In this document: positions 10,349-22,060 of the stretch, piece after piece | Layout of the letters: each line of letters begins with the position of its first letter | How positions within the stretch are numbered: position 1 is the stretch's first letter | Made by a program: the position numbers and the translations under genes | Notes under the pieces: generated by a model | Told to the model about the DNA's origin: nothing | Seen by the model: the letters and a program-made list of their open reading frames with translations, nothing else | The model's database searches: none | From: Blastomyces gilchristii SLH14081 | Lineage: Eukaryota; Ascomycota; Eurotiomycetes; Onygenales; Ajellomycetaceae | NCBI RefSeq assembly: GCF_000003855.2 | Contig: NW_003101681.1 | Coordinates: forward strand, 1,805,893-1,869,892 | Length of the DNA: 64,000 nucleotides | Direction of reading: 5' to 3'

Positions 10349-12835
10349 ATGAAGCCCAATCCCCAAGTCTTCCCTGAACGCCCCCATTCCTCTCCCTCCT
10401 CAACACCACCCCTCAACTACAGTAATCCTTGCATTCCCAGCTTCATCACCAGGGAAGAGCTCAAGGACATTCTGGTGGAGGTCCTCCGAATGAAAGAATC
10501 ATCAGGCCCTTCACAATCTACTACAAAGTCTGGTGCTCCTGGCCCAACTGCCGAACCAGACACAGAAGCGAATGAGAAGGAATCAACCAAGGAAGTGGCC
10601 TGAGCATCAAAGATGAAGTACACAACTGTGAATGAAATGTAAGCTCAGTCCAATCTTAGAGACAATCAAGCTGACTCTTCTCCAGCTGGAACAAGAAGCA
10701 GCATCTTTACAAGATTGTGAAAGATGTCATGGACCCGTCAGACCCGTGTGACAAATACAAAGAATATGTATTTGTCAATCAACACTGACATGGTAGATAG
10801 TAATCATATGAATCAAAGAACAGAATCTGACTTCTTCAAGATTATAATACAAATGAGATCAAGATCTATCTTGACTATAAATTGTCTGAACTTGTGAATA
10901 TTCTTCAACATGTGTTGTTAGATGTAAGGGCTGTCAGTTTGCAGGAAGATAAGTTATCAGTAAATCATTAACTCATAACTCTCACAGAGGCAGTGATCTA
11001 ACATTAACAGGTGTCAATTGATATTCTCTTTCAATTTCTATCAGAGCTTGAGAATTTATACAGAATCCTTGAAGCTGATTTGACTGCTGAAAAACATCTT
11101 TACCTGCTTATTAAATTCTTGAAAAGACACTTCTCTCTGTTGAGAGATCACTTAAACTCTCTGTTAAACTATTAAGAGATTACATTTGAGCTTCTCTGAG
11201 CAATGTTCAAGTCAAATGAGCTTATCTTTATAATTGATTCATGTTCTGAGCAGCCTCAGTGTTTTGTTTATAACTCAGATGAACTTGTGTTAAGCTCTTA
11301 AGAGAATCACTTTGAGATTAAATATCAATCACTCAACTACAACAGAAAGATATTCAGTAAGATGATAAAGATACTTCAGATTCTGAAATTTTAATTCACT
11401 AGAAAGATATCTGATCTGAGAGCCTTCTCTCTGAAATTTCATAATTACAAAGTTAAAATTAAGGTTGAGCTCTCTGAGCAAGGCCGCAAGTTCAAGGGTC
11501 TTATAAGTGTCACTTACAGTAAATATAAAGGTCTTGCCTATCTTAAGATAAATAAAGACTCATTCAAGTTTCATGTGACTGATCAGATGATGATTGATAT
11601 CTTAGCTTTTAAAGAAAAGAATCTGAACTACAGATTCTCATAAGTAAAGAAAGAGAATACAGGTGATTTTATTATATTTTCTGACAGTGAATATGAAAAA
11701 GAGAAGAATCAGAAGATGATGAAGCCTCTAAATCTAAATGTCAAGAATATAACAGATAAGAAGTACATTCTCTGCAGTCTTATAATTCTGAGCTTCAGTC
11801 TCAGCAAAAGAGTGTAAGATCAGTGTCAATACTTTCTCAATACTTTAGCTGCACTAATATGAAATAAGAACAGTAGAATTTGTCATTTCAAATATCTGTT
11901 TCATCAACTGAAGTCAGCTATCATTATTTAATCACTTGAAGATCTCTAAAGAAAAGAAAATCATGATTCAGATAATAATAAAGAGTCACAGATCTGGCTC
12001 AGAGATATTGTCCTTTAATAACATTATTATTGAAAAAGAAAGAGGTCTCATATTCTTGTTATAGTAAGTTATTAGAAAGCTGTCTTATCAGATTATCTGA
12101 TTAACTCTGACATTTCACAGTAAGTCTTCTGAAGTTGAGAAAATCTTGACAGTGAAAAGTACTGTGAATCTTCTGAGAAGATCACTCTACTCAGTTTGTT
12201 CATTAATCTTCAATATGTGATCTCATTCTAATTGCAATAGACATGTGCTGATGATTTTGAAATCAAAGTGAATAATCTGAAAGAACATCTGTCTCAAGTT
12301 CTTGACCTCATTTATTGCTGGAATATAATATTACTTCTAGACAAAACTAATGTCTTTCTGAGTGAACACAGTATCAACAGCCTGTATCACAATACTCTTA
12401 TCTCTGTATTTCTCCGCTTGCTTGAGTATTTTGAAGAAATTATGTTTCTTACTACTAACTGACACACCACACTGAACTCAGCAATGCAAAGTCAGATACA
12501 CATCAGTATAAAATATGAATTTCTGAGTTGAAAAGCCAAATTCTGAGTGTGGAACAAACAATTGAGCAATGCTGACACAAAAATCTTGAGAAAGAAGTTG
12601 AAGAAACTGATGAATAAAAGCTCAAATAAGTGACAGATAAGCAATCACATTCATTACATGTGCAGTGACTGACATAGCAATTCAGATTAAGAACATTGTC
12701 TGAGCTGTGTTTGCACTGGCCAAGAGAGAGGCAGTCATTATCATACATATTGAGACAGCTCTGAAATATGCTGAAGACTTTGATCAGGACTTCCATGATA
12801 CGGGAGTGCTAGATAATATAAGAGTATATACATGA
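10349..12835 (+). pseudogene. AAA ATPase pseudogene, copy 2 (near full length, RIP-like decay)
   Basis: The reading starts at 10,349 (MKPNPQVFPERPHSS), with the family's EELKDILVEVLRMKE helix. It hits TGA at 10,601, then continues KMKYTTVNE, a 47-bp intron (10,639-10,685), and WNKKQHLYKIVKDV..DKYKEYVFV, which is the N-terminal domain line. From about 10,750 CpG vanishes and stops are dense. The ATPase core is still readable: KERGLIFLL before the Walker A region (about 12,035), ILLLDKTNVFL for Walker B (12,325-12,360, Asp-Glu turned to Asp-Lys), VFLRLLEYFEEIMFLTTN for sensor 1 (to 12,460), and a lid ending ALKYAEDFDQDFHDTGVLDN (12,750-12,835). This copy differs from copies 1 and 3 enough to be a separate paralogue. 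Confidence 0.75.
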
Positions 12836-13884
12836 TGATTGATCAGCATGCTATGATTGATCACTGAGTGTTAGTAATGGTTTCCTTTTTAGTAAATATA
12901 TCTTGGGCTTGGAAATCGCCTATATCAGTGTAGCGGATGCGTGACTGATCTTTAGATTGAAATTTCGTGGAATATTGAACTATTGCAAGCGTACATGAAT
13001 GAAACTTTCAGTACTTTCTATGACGTAAGCTGATCTGCAAGGTTTTGGCGACGCTACAAGATGATGGAATGTGGTCACCATCAGATAAAATAAACTCCAA
13101 GTCAGTATAATATGTATTTCTTTACTAACAGTTGATGAGAGACTATTTCTTGTAATTTGCAGTCTTCATGATGTTTTTCATCTTTCCGTAGCTGTATATT
13201 GTTAGGGAACCTTTCAGATGCTTCTATGCCAGAAGTATCAACAAGGAGCAGCATTAGCATTATTTTGAATAGTTCTATTAATAACATAAGATGGTAAATA
13301 CAAAATGGGCCTGACCTCAATATGAATCCAGAGTGAACTCAGAGAATTTCCTAGAGAGTACTGTACAGCACTGTAAAAATTATCATATCTTTTGAATGAT
13401 CAGAATGGCCGCATTTAAGAGTAAAATGACTTCTATACTAGTGAGGTATGTAAAGTGATCAGGCTGCGCTTTCGATCGCGGGGCCTCAGAACATTGCTTC
13501 ATTGAATTTTTTTTGATAGGTAATGCTCATCTCTTTGACCTTGATATTGTTCACATCTCTATCTGCTTCTGCTACTTCAGTATAAGTTTGCTGCTTCATT
13601 TTGCACTCTCTATTCACCCTCCCTCACACCCCTCAATTCTCACTCACTCATGCTCACTTTCACTCACTCATGGTCACTTTCACCCACCTCCGAGTCCACC
13701 TGGATCTTTCATAAAGCTGCCCGTCCTCCCCCAGGGTTCTATGTTAGCCTCTTTTTCTACTCTCGCTACAGTGGTTTCTGTGGCATCTGCCAATAGGCTA
13801 AAGATGTTTGCAAGTTCTAACTAACTTTCATATTATTAAACTTTTCAAGAGGAACACAAGACAGAAAATCAAACAAGGCAGGCC
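12836..13884. other. Mixed region between AAA copy 2 and the LTR element
   Basis: Composition recovers partly from 12,900. A stretch near 13,290-13,360 (..CCAGAGTGAACTCAGAGAATTTCC) matches the reverse complement of about 36,930-36,995, so it is a small dispersed repeat. A low-complexity CACTCACT-type tract lies at 13,640-13,690. Short frames at 13,102-13,320 (minus) and 13,513-13,824 (plus) lack motifs. Confidence 0.4.
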
Positions 13885-13889
13885 CTGCA

Positions 13890-14145
13890 TGTAAGAATAA
13901 GTGCTCGCGGCGATTATTCAGGTGTTTGCAGCTTGGTGTGATATGTACTGTTAACTACTAGAAGTGTTCATGATAGAAAGATAAATATAGAGGTTAAGTG
14001 TATAATAGCATTCAAGCTGAGTTGTGAATAGTATTCACAAACTCCAGTCTATATAGTTGTGTGTAGCCAAGGGCTGCTAGCCCTATTGATTACACAAGAG
14101 ATAGAAATAGGGATAAAGAATCCGTGAGAAGTGGGATTTCTTACA
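13890..14145 (-). repeat. Family-1 3' LTR
   Basis: 256 bp with terminal inverted ends TGTAAGAA/TTCTTACA. Relative to the partner LTR the changes are mostly G-to-A at CpG and at GG pairs, for example ATTCGCGAAC to ATTCACAAAC. This is the downstream LTR because coding runs on the minus strand. Confidence 0.93.
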
Positions 14146-14899
14146 TATTCCTTCCTCTCTAAGACTTCATCTGTGAAGCCTTTCACTGAGTGACTTTATA
14201 GTCAGCTCAGCACTGCAGTGATACTCACTAAAAACTCTTCACATCTGTAAAAAACCTCAGTGAGGAAAAATCCCTTGTTATCACAAAGAGAAAAGAGTCT
14301 GTCACTCAGTTTCTTGTTCTATGAGATTCTTTATAGCTTACAGATTCTTCTCTGACTATCACACAGATTCATCTCACATCTTTCATACAGAAGGATTTCA
14401 GTTGACTCTCAATCATTTTCATGAGATTCTTGTGTAATCATCACACAGATTCATCTCACAGATGAATCACTCTCTGTGAGATCACTCTCATCAAAGAGAA
14501 ACATTTGCAAGTTAATCTTTCATTCATTCTCACAAATCATTGCTCTTTGACACTGTAGAATTGTGAGAAATTTTTCATTTTTTCATCAACTTTGTAGAAT
14601 TATAGAATCAAGATGTCTGCAGTCTGCAATCACTCTTTATAGTTACATAGAAAGATTCAGACCTGCAATTCACAATCACTCTTGTTTACTAGAGTGATCT
14701 GACTGTTCTATGAGATCACTCACAGTGCAAGCAAACCTCTCTAAAGTAGTATAAATATCTCAGATCTGTTCACAGAATCTCATCTTCTTTTCTCTTTTTC
14801 TGTAACAGCTTTCATCTTCACAAACTGTGAGTATTCTCATTCATCTGTGAAGTGTTTTCACTCAGATGATAGAGAGAGAGTGTTTCTGACAATATCTGT

Positions 14900-15425
14900 G
14901 TGTTGATTCAAGAACTTCTCAAGAATAAAAATTTTTTCAATTTCAATATCTTCACAAACAATGTCTGGCTGCTGCTGAGCTTCTCATGAGTGTCCCTGCA
15001 ACTCCTTCAGTCACTTTTTACTGGCTGATGAAGCAGGGGTGCTATCACTTACAATCACATCTTCATCTTTCTCAGCCTCATCACTGCACCTGATCTTCAG
15101 GCCAGCAGCTCATCTCATCTCTTCCTCAGGCCAGTCTCTGGCTTCAAGCAGCACAGTCCCTTTCTTTGCTGTAAGTCTTCTCATAAGTAATTCCTTACAG
15201 ACTCTAGCTAACAGTTCTTATAAAGCTCTCAGTGTTGCCAGTGTCTCCTGCAGCTCTGTAAGTCTATGATTACTCTTCTCCTGCCCGCACAATCTCTGAC
15301 CAGGCATATGCAAATATGTCTAGGTTCTCTATCAATGATTCTCACACCACAGTACATTTCTGCAATTTCATTATCAATGAGAGATGAGTTTCTGAGTACC
15401 TGTAAAATCCAGATAGTCAAGGCAA
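14900..15425 (-). pseudogene. Extra ORF downstream of the chromodomain
   Basis: Between the chromodomain and the 3' LTR lie about 1.85 kb. Here the minus strand reads a degraded protein: NEIAEMYCGVRIIDREPRHI followed by CICLVRDCAG, then a long Leu/Glu-rich coiled-coil line (ELQETLATLRALQELL, read across frames) and an acidic tail. The longest open piece is 15,229-15,420 (63 residues). Gypsy elements often end with integrase and chromodomain, so this is an additional third ORF. No family is recognised; the Cys cluster suggests metal binding, which is inference. Confidence 0.45.
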
Positions 15426-15994
15426 TGTAAATGCTATGAATTCATGACAGAAGTTAACCTGAGCAGATGAGCTCTCTCTTCATATTCTCATTGTTTCTGA
15501 GCTGAATACTTCAGCATAACTGAGAGAGCAGACACAGCTTTGTGAGAAGTATCTGATCACATGCACAGATGACCAGTCTTCAAGACTCTGCTGCAACTGT
15601 GTATACTCTGATATCTGACTTCTCTGAAGTCTGTGCATTTCTGACAGTCTTCATATCAAATGCAATAATTATCTGTACTACAGGCATGATACTCTCTGCT
15701 TCTTTGAAGAAGAAAATTGATAGTTGTGAGAGAGTTAGATGTCACAGATGTTGATAATATAAGTGTGAATTTTCTTTATTTTTTCTTTATTAGTCTCTAA
15801 ATTGTATTCACAGCTCTGTTTATTTTCTTATTTTTTAGCTTTAATAAGAATATATTTTCTTCTTCTCTTGTAAACACTGCAGACTGTTCATCTCAGTAGA
15901 AACTCATTATCTTATAAACTAGAATTCACAAATGACAGTGTTAATATCTTTGTTATAATCAGGTTCTTAGCAAAGATCACATTATTCTGACTTA

Positions 15995-18900
15995 TCAGAA
16001 TTCACAGTATGAAAGTCATGTCTCAGCTTCTGCAGATATCTTATCTGTCTGAATGATTCTCAAGTGAACTCATTCATCTTGTCAGAATATTCTTATCACT
16101 GAACCTTGAATCAGAGCTTGTAATCTCACTTCTCTGAGTCAATAATCTCTTTGACCTGATATTCTCTTTCACTCTCTAGTACTTTACAGATAGAGTGATG
16201 AGTCACAGAGTTCTCTTCTGAGAATTTCTTATATTCATAAAGTAAAGAGATATGAAAAACATTGTACATCTGCAACTCAGATAATAGTTTCAATCTGTAG
16301 AACTATGAGCTAACTTTCTTCATAATCTTATAAGACTCTGTCTGTAAGAGATTCAGCTTCTTACTAGATCTTCATATAATGATATTTTCTAGACTCAGTC
16401 AGACTTTATCATCTTTCTTGAAACTCTTCACAATGTGCTTGAAGTCATAGTATCTCTTCTAATACTCTTGAGTCTTTCTCAAGAATTTGCAGACTTTCTT
16501 CTGAATCTTCTGAATTCTCTCAGCCTGTTCACAAGCATCATCACACTCTATAGTATACTCTTGCAGGTTTATCAAGATTATCTGTGAATGAGTCTCAGTG
16601 AGCATCTCAAAGAGAGTTTTGTCTGTGCTGACATGTTTTGAGTTATTATATATAAACTCTGTGAGTAGTAATCAATGCACTCAGTCATTCTGATTGTAAT
16701 TGACAAAGCATCACAGATACTGTTTTAATATACTCATCAGGCATTCTGTCTGATCATCTGTCTGTTGATGAAAAGTCATACTTAGATCTTGTAAGATCTT
16801 CAATATAGTTATCAGATCAGATCAGAACTCTTCTACAAAGATTGATTCTCTGTCTGAGATAATATTCACAGACAACTCATACAACTGAATCATATTGCAG
16901 ATGAAGATGTGAGTCAAATCCTTTGACTTCAAGTTCTTGTGAGTGAGTATAAAGTATGTTATCTTGATGAAGTAATTCACTATCATCAGCACACTGTCAA
17001 AGCAGGCATCATATATGTTCTTGCTTTCAGAGAGACTCACAAGAGCATTCATTCCTAGCTGTTCTCAAGGTTCCCATGAGATGAGTAGAGGAGTAAGTTC
17101 TTTATATGACCTGAACCACACTACTCACAAACTCTGACAAACAGTACAAGAATTCACTATCTTCTTCATAAGTTCTCACATCTTCAGTCAGAAGTATTTC
17201 CTTGCAAGCAGCTCATGAGTTCTAGTATCTGTAAAATGACCTGCTAGAGAAGAGTCATGATACCTTTTAATGAGTTCTATGCATAGAAACTCATTCACAG
17301 GCACATAAATTCAGCCCTCTCTTTGCAAGAGATCATTTAAGTCTCTTCAATTCTTTATTTCTGCAGGGTTGATCCCTGCTGTGAGCAGTTTCTAAATATA
17401 CTGAGCATATTCATTCTTCAGTTGCAGTTCAGACAATCTGAATAGAAGATCTTACAAAGACTTATACTCTGTTTCCTCTTGCACCAGGTCTTCTGTGATG
17501 CTTCTCAAAGCTCACAAATTCTTCAGATTATAGATACCCTCTTCAAGAATTCTCACAGAGATCTTCAGAGTGTTGACTCTCAGTGTTATAGAGAGTAGTT
17601 ATACAGGCTTCTTTTCTCTCTCTTCTCTCTTCTCTCACAGGGGATTGAGAGACTCTTCAGTCAATCTCTTCACAACACTCAGTCTGAGCATCTCATGAAA
17701 CTTTTCTGTCTTCTCTAGTCTCTCTGTATCTGTCATCCTGGCCTTCTTAACATAGTCTGACCTGTGAGAGAGTCTGTCTGCTGAGTTCTTAGTTCTCTTA
17801 ATATATTCTATCTTGAACCAGAACTCACTCAGTCTCTGAGCTCAGTGAACCTGCTGCTGTGAGAGTTTCTTGATTGAAGCAAACTGTTATAAGCTATTAT
17901 AATCAGTTCTAACAGTAATCACTGTTACAAGGCTCTCAAAGTAGTGATATCAGTGATAAAAGAATTTCACTATCATAAGAAGCTTCTGATCATGAATATC
18001 ATAGTTGATCTTTATGAGTTACATCTTTCATGAGAAAAAGGTCACTGAAACTCAGTTCTCATTTGACTGTAGTTATGAGACTATTTCTGAAATTATAAAG
18101 AAGGAGACATCTGTCTTCAATCTGATTAAGAGTAAGAGATTAAAGTGAAACAGCATCACTGCATCTGTGAATACCTGTTTCAACCTTGTAAAGACTCTGT
18201 AAGCTTCTGAGATAAGAAAGTTCTCACAGTTCTCTCTTCTCAATAATCTTTTCATTCTCTATTTATGAGATGACTTCTTCTTATTTTCACTCTTCAGCAT
18301 GTCTGTAAGAGCCAAGAAGATTCTCATGAATACAAAGATAAATCATCTATAGAAATTCACAAAGCCCAGAAAGATCTGAATCTTATGAATACTAGTTGAC
18401 TTCAGTCATGATAGAATAGTCTCAACTCACAAAGATTTCATCTGAATATCATTCACAGTGATTACATATTCTAGGAAATTAATTCAGCAGATACTGAAGT
18501 TGCACTTTACAAGCTTAATATACAGTTCTGCCTTATCTAAGATCTTCAACACACTTCACACATGCTTAGTATGTTCTTTCTTCTTCATAAAGTACATCAT
18601 CACATTATTCAGATATATTATCATGAAGACATTCAGATATGCATGAAGTGTTTTATTAATGAAAGACTGAAATGCTACAGAGATATTAGTCAGATCAAAA
18701 GACATCACTAGATATTTAAACAATCTCAGTGCAGTTCTAAAGACAGTCTTTCATTCATTCTCAGACTGTATTTGCAGCTGTGTATATACATTGATCACAT
18801 TCAGTTGTGTGAATATGACAGCTCTCATGAGACAGTTGATCACATTCTTAATCAGAGACAGAGAATAGCAGCTCTTTATTATCTTGAAGTTCAGGTCATG

Positions 18901-19600
18901 ATAGTCTACACACAATCTGAGATCTTCATTCTTCTTCTTCATAAATATCACAGAGACTCTCATGAAGGCCTGTGAAGATTGAATGAAGTCATTCTTCAGA
19001 TTCTTCTTCACATAGATTCACAAGACCTCTGTCTCATAGTGAAAGAGCTTATAGATTGATTCTCAGAAGAATTTCTATCCTTCTATCAAATCTATTATCA
19101 GATTCTTCTTATAGTGAGAAGAAAGCTCAGCTGTCTTAACTAGGCTGAACATCTCTGTGAGATCTCAGTATTTCTCTGATATCTGAAGCTCAGTTTTCAT
19201 GACTGTGAGATTCTCAGACACTTACAAAGTCATTATATAGATGAGCTTATCTTCTCTAATCAACTCTACAGTATTAACTGCTTCTATCTTCATAAGTAAG
19301 TCTGTCAACACTGATCAGAAGTATAAACCTGACTCACAGACAGCTATGTGTGAATTGTGTCTTTGAAGTCATGCAAGTCTCAAATACATGTCATCTGTGA
19401 TATCTGTGATAATCACAGTTTCTGTAAATCTTCTCCAGATTTCAGAGAGATCTTGCAATTCAAAGATGACTCTCATAAGTCTCTCAGCTCTCAGATCTGA
19501 GTTCTCACATTCTGCTTATTACAAGAGCAGATTCTCAGTCTTTATCTTTCAGCTCATTCACTCTGTGAGCTTTAGAAACATCACAGTGACCTGGAATCCT
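15995..19600 (-). pseudogene. Family-1 pol relic (PR-RT-RH-IN-chromodomain)
   Basis: Reading downward: the reverse transcriptase palm has EDLRLCVDYHDLN at about 18,890-18,930 and a catalytic YLDD changed to YLNN near 18,600. The RNase H line MKRLLRRENCENFLISEAY lies at 18,255. The integrase zinc-binding H-H-C-C segment (RYHDSSLAGHF..SCTVCQ) is at 17,120-17,290. The integrase core has the ISDRES aspartate and the DDQTE glutamate (16,700-17,050). A chromodomain-like line (VKEIIDSEKSDYKL..EFT.ESF) is at 15,995-16,165. Many stops; the protein is dead. The RT substitution D-to-N fits G-to-A mutation. Confidence 0.85.
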
Positions 19601-20844
19601 GAGTTCATCAATGCTTCTCATGCTTGCAGAGCAGCAGTACTGCAGTGCAGTCTCTTCTCATGAGCAAGCATTTTCATTGAGAAAGTAACAGATTCAGATG
19701 TCAGCTTCAAGACTCTTAAGAAGACTGTTACTGACTCTGTCTACAACTTCTCAAATTTCTATTTTGATTTGTTCAGACAGTTTGCATGAAGATGTTCTGA
19801 TTTAGAACAGATGAAGCAGAGTCTCTTTTTCTTAATCTCTCTGTTATACACTCTGTTTATGAAAGCTTATGAAGCTCTCCCTCTCTGCTCAGTAGTCAGA
19901 TGCAAATCTCTCTATACCTTGTCATCTTTTCCTGACAAATCTGTTCTCTATTATTCTGGCTCTCACAGGGCTGGTTGATGATTCACTCTTCACAGATCTG
20001 TAACTCTCACAGTGATCTGCAAGTGATGAATGAGAGTCATCAGTTTCTTCAGAACTAAGAACTTAGAGTCTTACTCAATGAGCTTGTTCTGCATGTTTTT
20101 ATTCAGCTTCTTTGCAAACATCATCATCCAGGTCTTGTTTCAGAGCCCTGTTTTCACAGGTCTCAATTCACATCACAATTTCATGAAGTGCTGTGAGTAG
20201 TCTTCATCAGATTTCTCACCTCTTTTTCTAATATTAATAATCACAGCTCAGGTGTTCTCTGTCCAGCTCATGAAGTCTCTCAACTTGTTCTCTAGATAGG
20301 TCTTGAGAACAGATCATCAGAATCTCTCATAATCATTCTCTAGATAATTCAGTCAGTCCTTGACTTCAGTGTAATAGAGGCCTGTCATCATGTAAATGAC
20401 AGCTTCTTCATCTTTCATGTCACACAGCTGGGCTTGTAAGTCAATTTCAAATGCAAACTTGCAAAAGCTTTTATAGATTGTGATTCAATAGATGACCTTA
20501 AGTGATCACAGCTTGAGAAAGTTTCTTTTCAGTTCACAGGTGTCTCTGAAGATCATGTCTAGAGACTCAGTTTGAGAGTGTTTACAGACAGTAAGCATTT
20601 CTTGTAGAAAAATAGCTTGATTCTGCAGAAGATGCTCAAGAATGTTCTTCACTGAGATTGATTCATTCATGAGTTCAGAGAGTTCTCCTGTCACAGATGC
20701 AGAGAATAATGTCTCATGAGTGATTGATAAGTTCTCTGAGACTTCTTTCACAGAGGTTATCCATGATTCAGGTGGCTGCTCCTGAGTGTCTGCAGTAGAG
20801 TTCACAGGGGTTGAAGCATACAAGTTTCTAGTTCTTTCAGTCAT
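19600..20844 (-). pseudogene. Family-1 gag relic
   Basis: The ATG at 20,844 (MTERTRNLYASTPV) is a better start than the one inside the LTR at 20,895. The first 113 codons are open, then stops appear. Near 19,785-19,830 a perfect zinc knuckle CX2CX4HX4C is preserved (CFICSKSEHLHANC), the nucleic-acid-binding motif of retroelement Gag. The capsid-like region lies between. The same knuckle is present in the second copy at 60,260. Confidence 0.85.
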
Positions 20845-20876
20845 AACAGATGATTGCTGACTGACTGAGCTTGAAA

Positions 20877-21132
20877 TGTAAGAATAAGTGCTCACAGCAA
20901 TTATTCAGGTGTTTGCAGCTTGACATGATATGTACTGTTAACTACTAGAAGTGTTCACAGTAGAAAGATAAATGTAGAGATCAAGTGTATAATAGTATTC
21001 AAGCTGAGTTGTGAATAGTATTCGCGAACTCCAGTCTATATAGTTGTGTGTAGCCAAGGGCCGCTAGCCCTATTGGTTACACGAGAGATAGGAATAGGGG
21101 TAAAGGATCCGCGAGGAGCGGGATTTCTTACA
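20877..21132 (-). repeat. Family-1 5' LTR
   Basis: 256 bp, equal in length to its partner. The last 80 bp retain CpG sites (..ATCCGCGAGGAGCGGG..) missing in the 13.9-kb LTR and in the internal DNA. Transcription would run leftward from here. Confidence 0.93.
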
Positions 21133-21617
21133 CTGCACCAGAATACAACTAATCAAGATTCAGCACTATAACAGGCAGTATCATCATCAGATACAATTAT
21201 CATAAACATGGACGCCGGGGAGATTCATACAAACCGGTCTCTCACAGTGAGGCCCAAGAATAAATACAGCTCATCAACATACCCCGGAACTATAACCATT
21301 GTCTGATTAGCCTTAGACACCTGTCCAGAGACATACATCGAGCGCTGCGGTATCGAACCCCCAGTGGTATGGCTATTGAAAATTTACATAACTAACTAAT
21401 TTCATAAATTATTGAACGTTCCAACGAGGAAGACAAAAAATGACGCATGTACTACGGAAAATCCAGTGGCGCATGCCCTGCAGCAGGTGGGCAAAGCGAC
21501 CCATCAAGAATCAGTGTTATAACCGGCAGCGTCATCACCAGATGCGATTACCAAGAGAAAATATAATGAGAAAAGAGATCATTAGTCTGAGAGATCCGTA
21601 AAAACCGGTCTCTCATG
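21133..21617. repeat. Imperfect direct repeat next to the LTR element
   Basis: A segment of about 120 bp at 21,133-21,260 (..CAGCACTATAACAGGCAGTATCATCATCAGATAC.., ..AAACCGGTCTCTCA..) recurs at 21,470-21,620 (..AGTGTTATAACCGGCAGCGTCATCACCAGATGC..). The first copy was interrupted by the family-1 insertion: joining 13,870-13,889 to 21,138 restores its left part. The second copy adjoins AAA copy 3. The repeat's identity is unknown. Confidence 0.6.
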
Positions 21618-22060
21618 ATGGGTATGAGTTTATATTTTTCTGCTGCACCGTAGCCAACGCATGAGTGATGGACGTGAGATTTTTGATCTAGTTTGAAATC
21701 ACGTGAGAAGAAATCCTTGCACAGGTATTTTTTGAAACTCACATCTCAGTCATTCAGAACCATTGATTTCAAAAGATTGAGATCACAATCTTCAACAACA
21801 GGAGGTTCTTTGTCTGTAGATGTCTTTGAGAGAAAATATGTTCAGATCTCTCTTCAGAACTTCTTTATCAAATCTTTGTACTTTACTTTCAATTGAATTC
21901 AGCTTAGAATTGCTTCATCAAACTTCATCAGACAGTTGATTATGAGAAAGAGAATTTCTTTATAGTATTCAAGTTTGTGAAGAAAAATGATCATGAGGTG
22001 ATTGTGATCATCATGATATGCTGACCTCTTTTCCATAAAAACATCTGCTTCATCTAACAG
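21618..22060 (-). pseudogene. AAA ATPase pseudogene, copy 3 (3' part)
   Basis: Reverse-strand sequence aligns throughout with 4,440-4,900. It has LLDEADVF at about 22,055, the FLIINCLMKFDEAILS sensor region, the second intron (GTGAGT..CTAG) and the start of the lid exon. The same three TGA codons as copy 1 are present, with an extra one before the intron (LND*DV). No Walker A is found above 22,060. The copy is inverted relative to copy 1 and more AT-shifted. Confidence 0.8.

Larger units (their letters stand above)
13890..21132 (-). mobile_element. Complete Ty3/Gypsy chromovirus, family 1, inactive
   Basis: Two 256-bp LTRs (13,890-14,145 and 20,877-21,132) begin TGTAAGAA and end TTCTTACA. 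They are flanked by a perfect 5-bp target duplication, CTGCA (13,885-13,889 and 21,133-21,137). Length is 7,243 bp. Domains read on the minus strand in the order gag, protease region, reverse transcriptase, RNase H, integrase, chromodomain, then an extra 3' ORF; this order defines Gypsy elements with a chromodomain. CpG is nearly absent inside and every frame has many stops, so it cannot encode proteins now. The LTR at 21 kb keeps more CpG than that at 14 kb. A second copy starts at 58,946. Confidence 0.93.

Noticed and set aside
13513..13824. 103-codon Ser/Pro-rich frame
   Set aside because: Mostly a CACTCACT low-complexity tract; no motif.
21330..21360. B-box-like GGTTCGATACC on the minus strand suggesting another SINE
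   Set aside because: No A box at the right distance and no second copy in the window.
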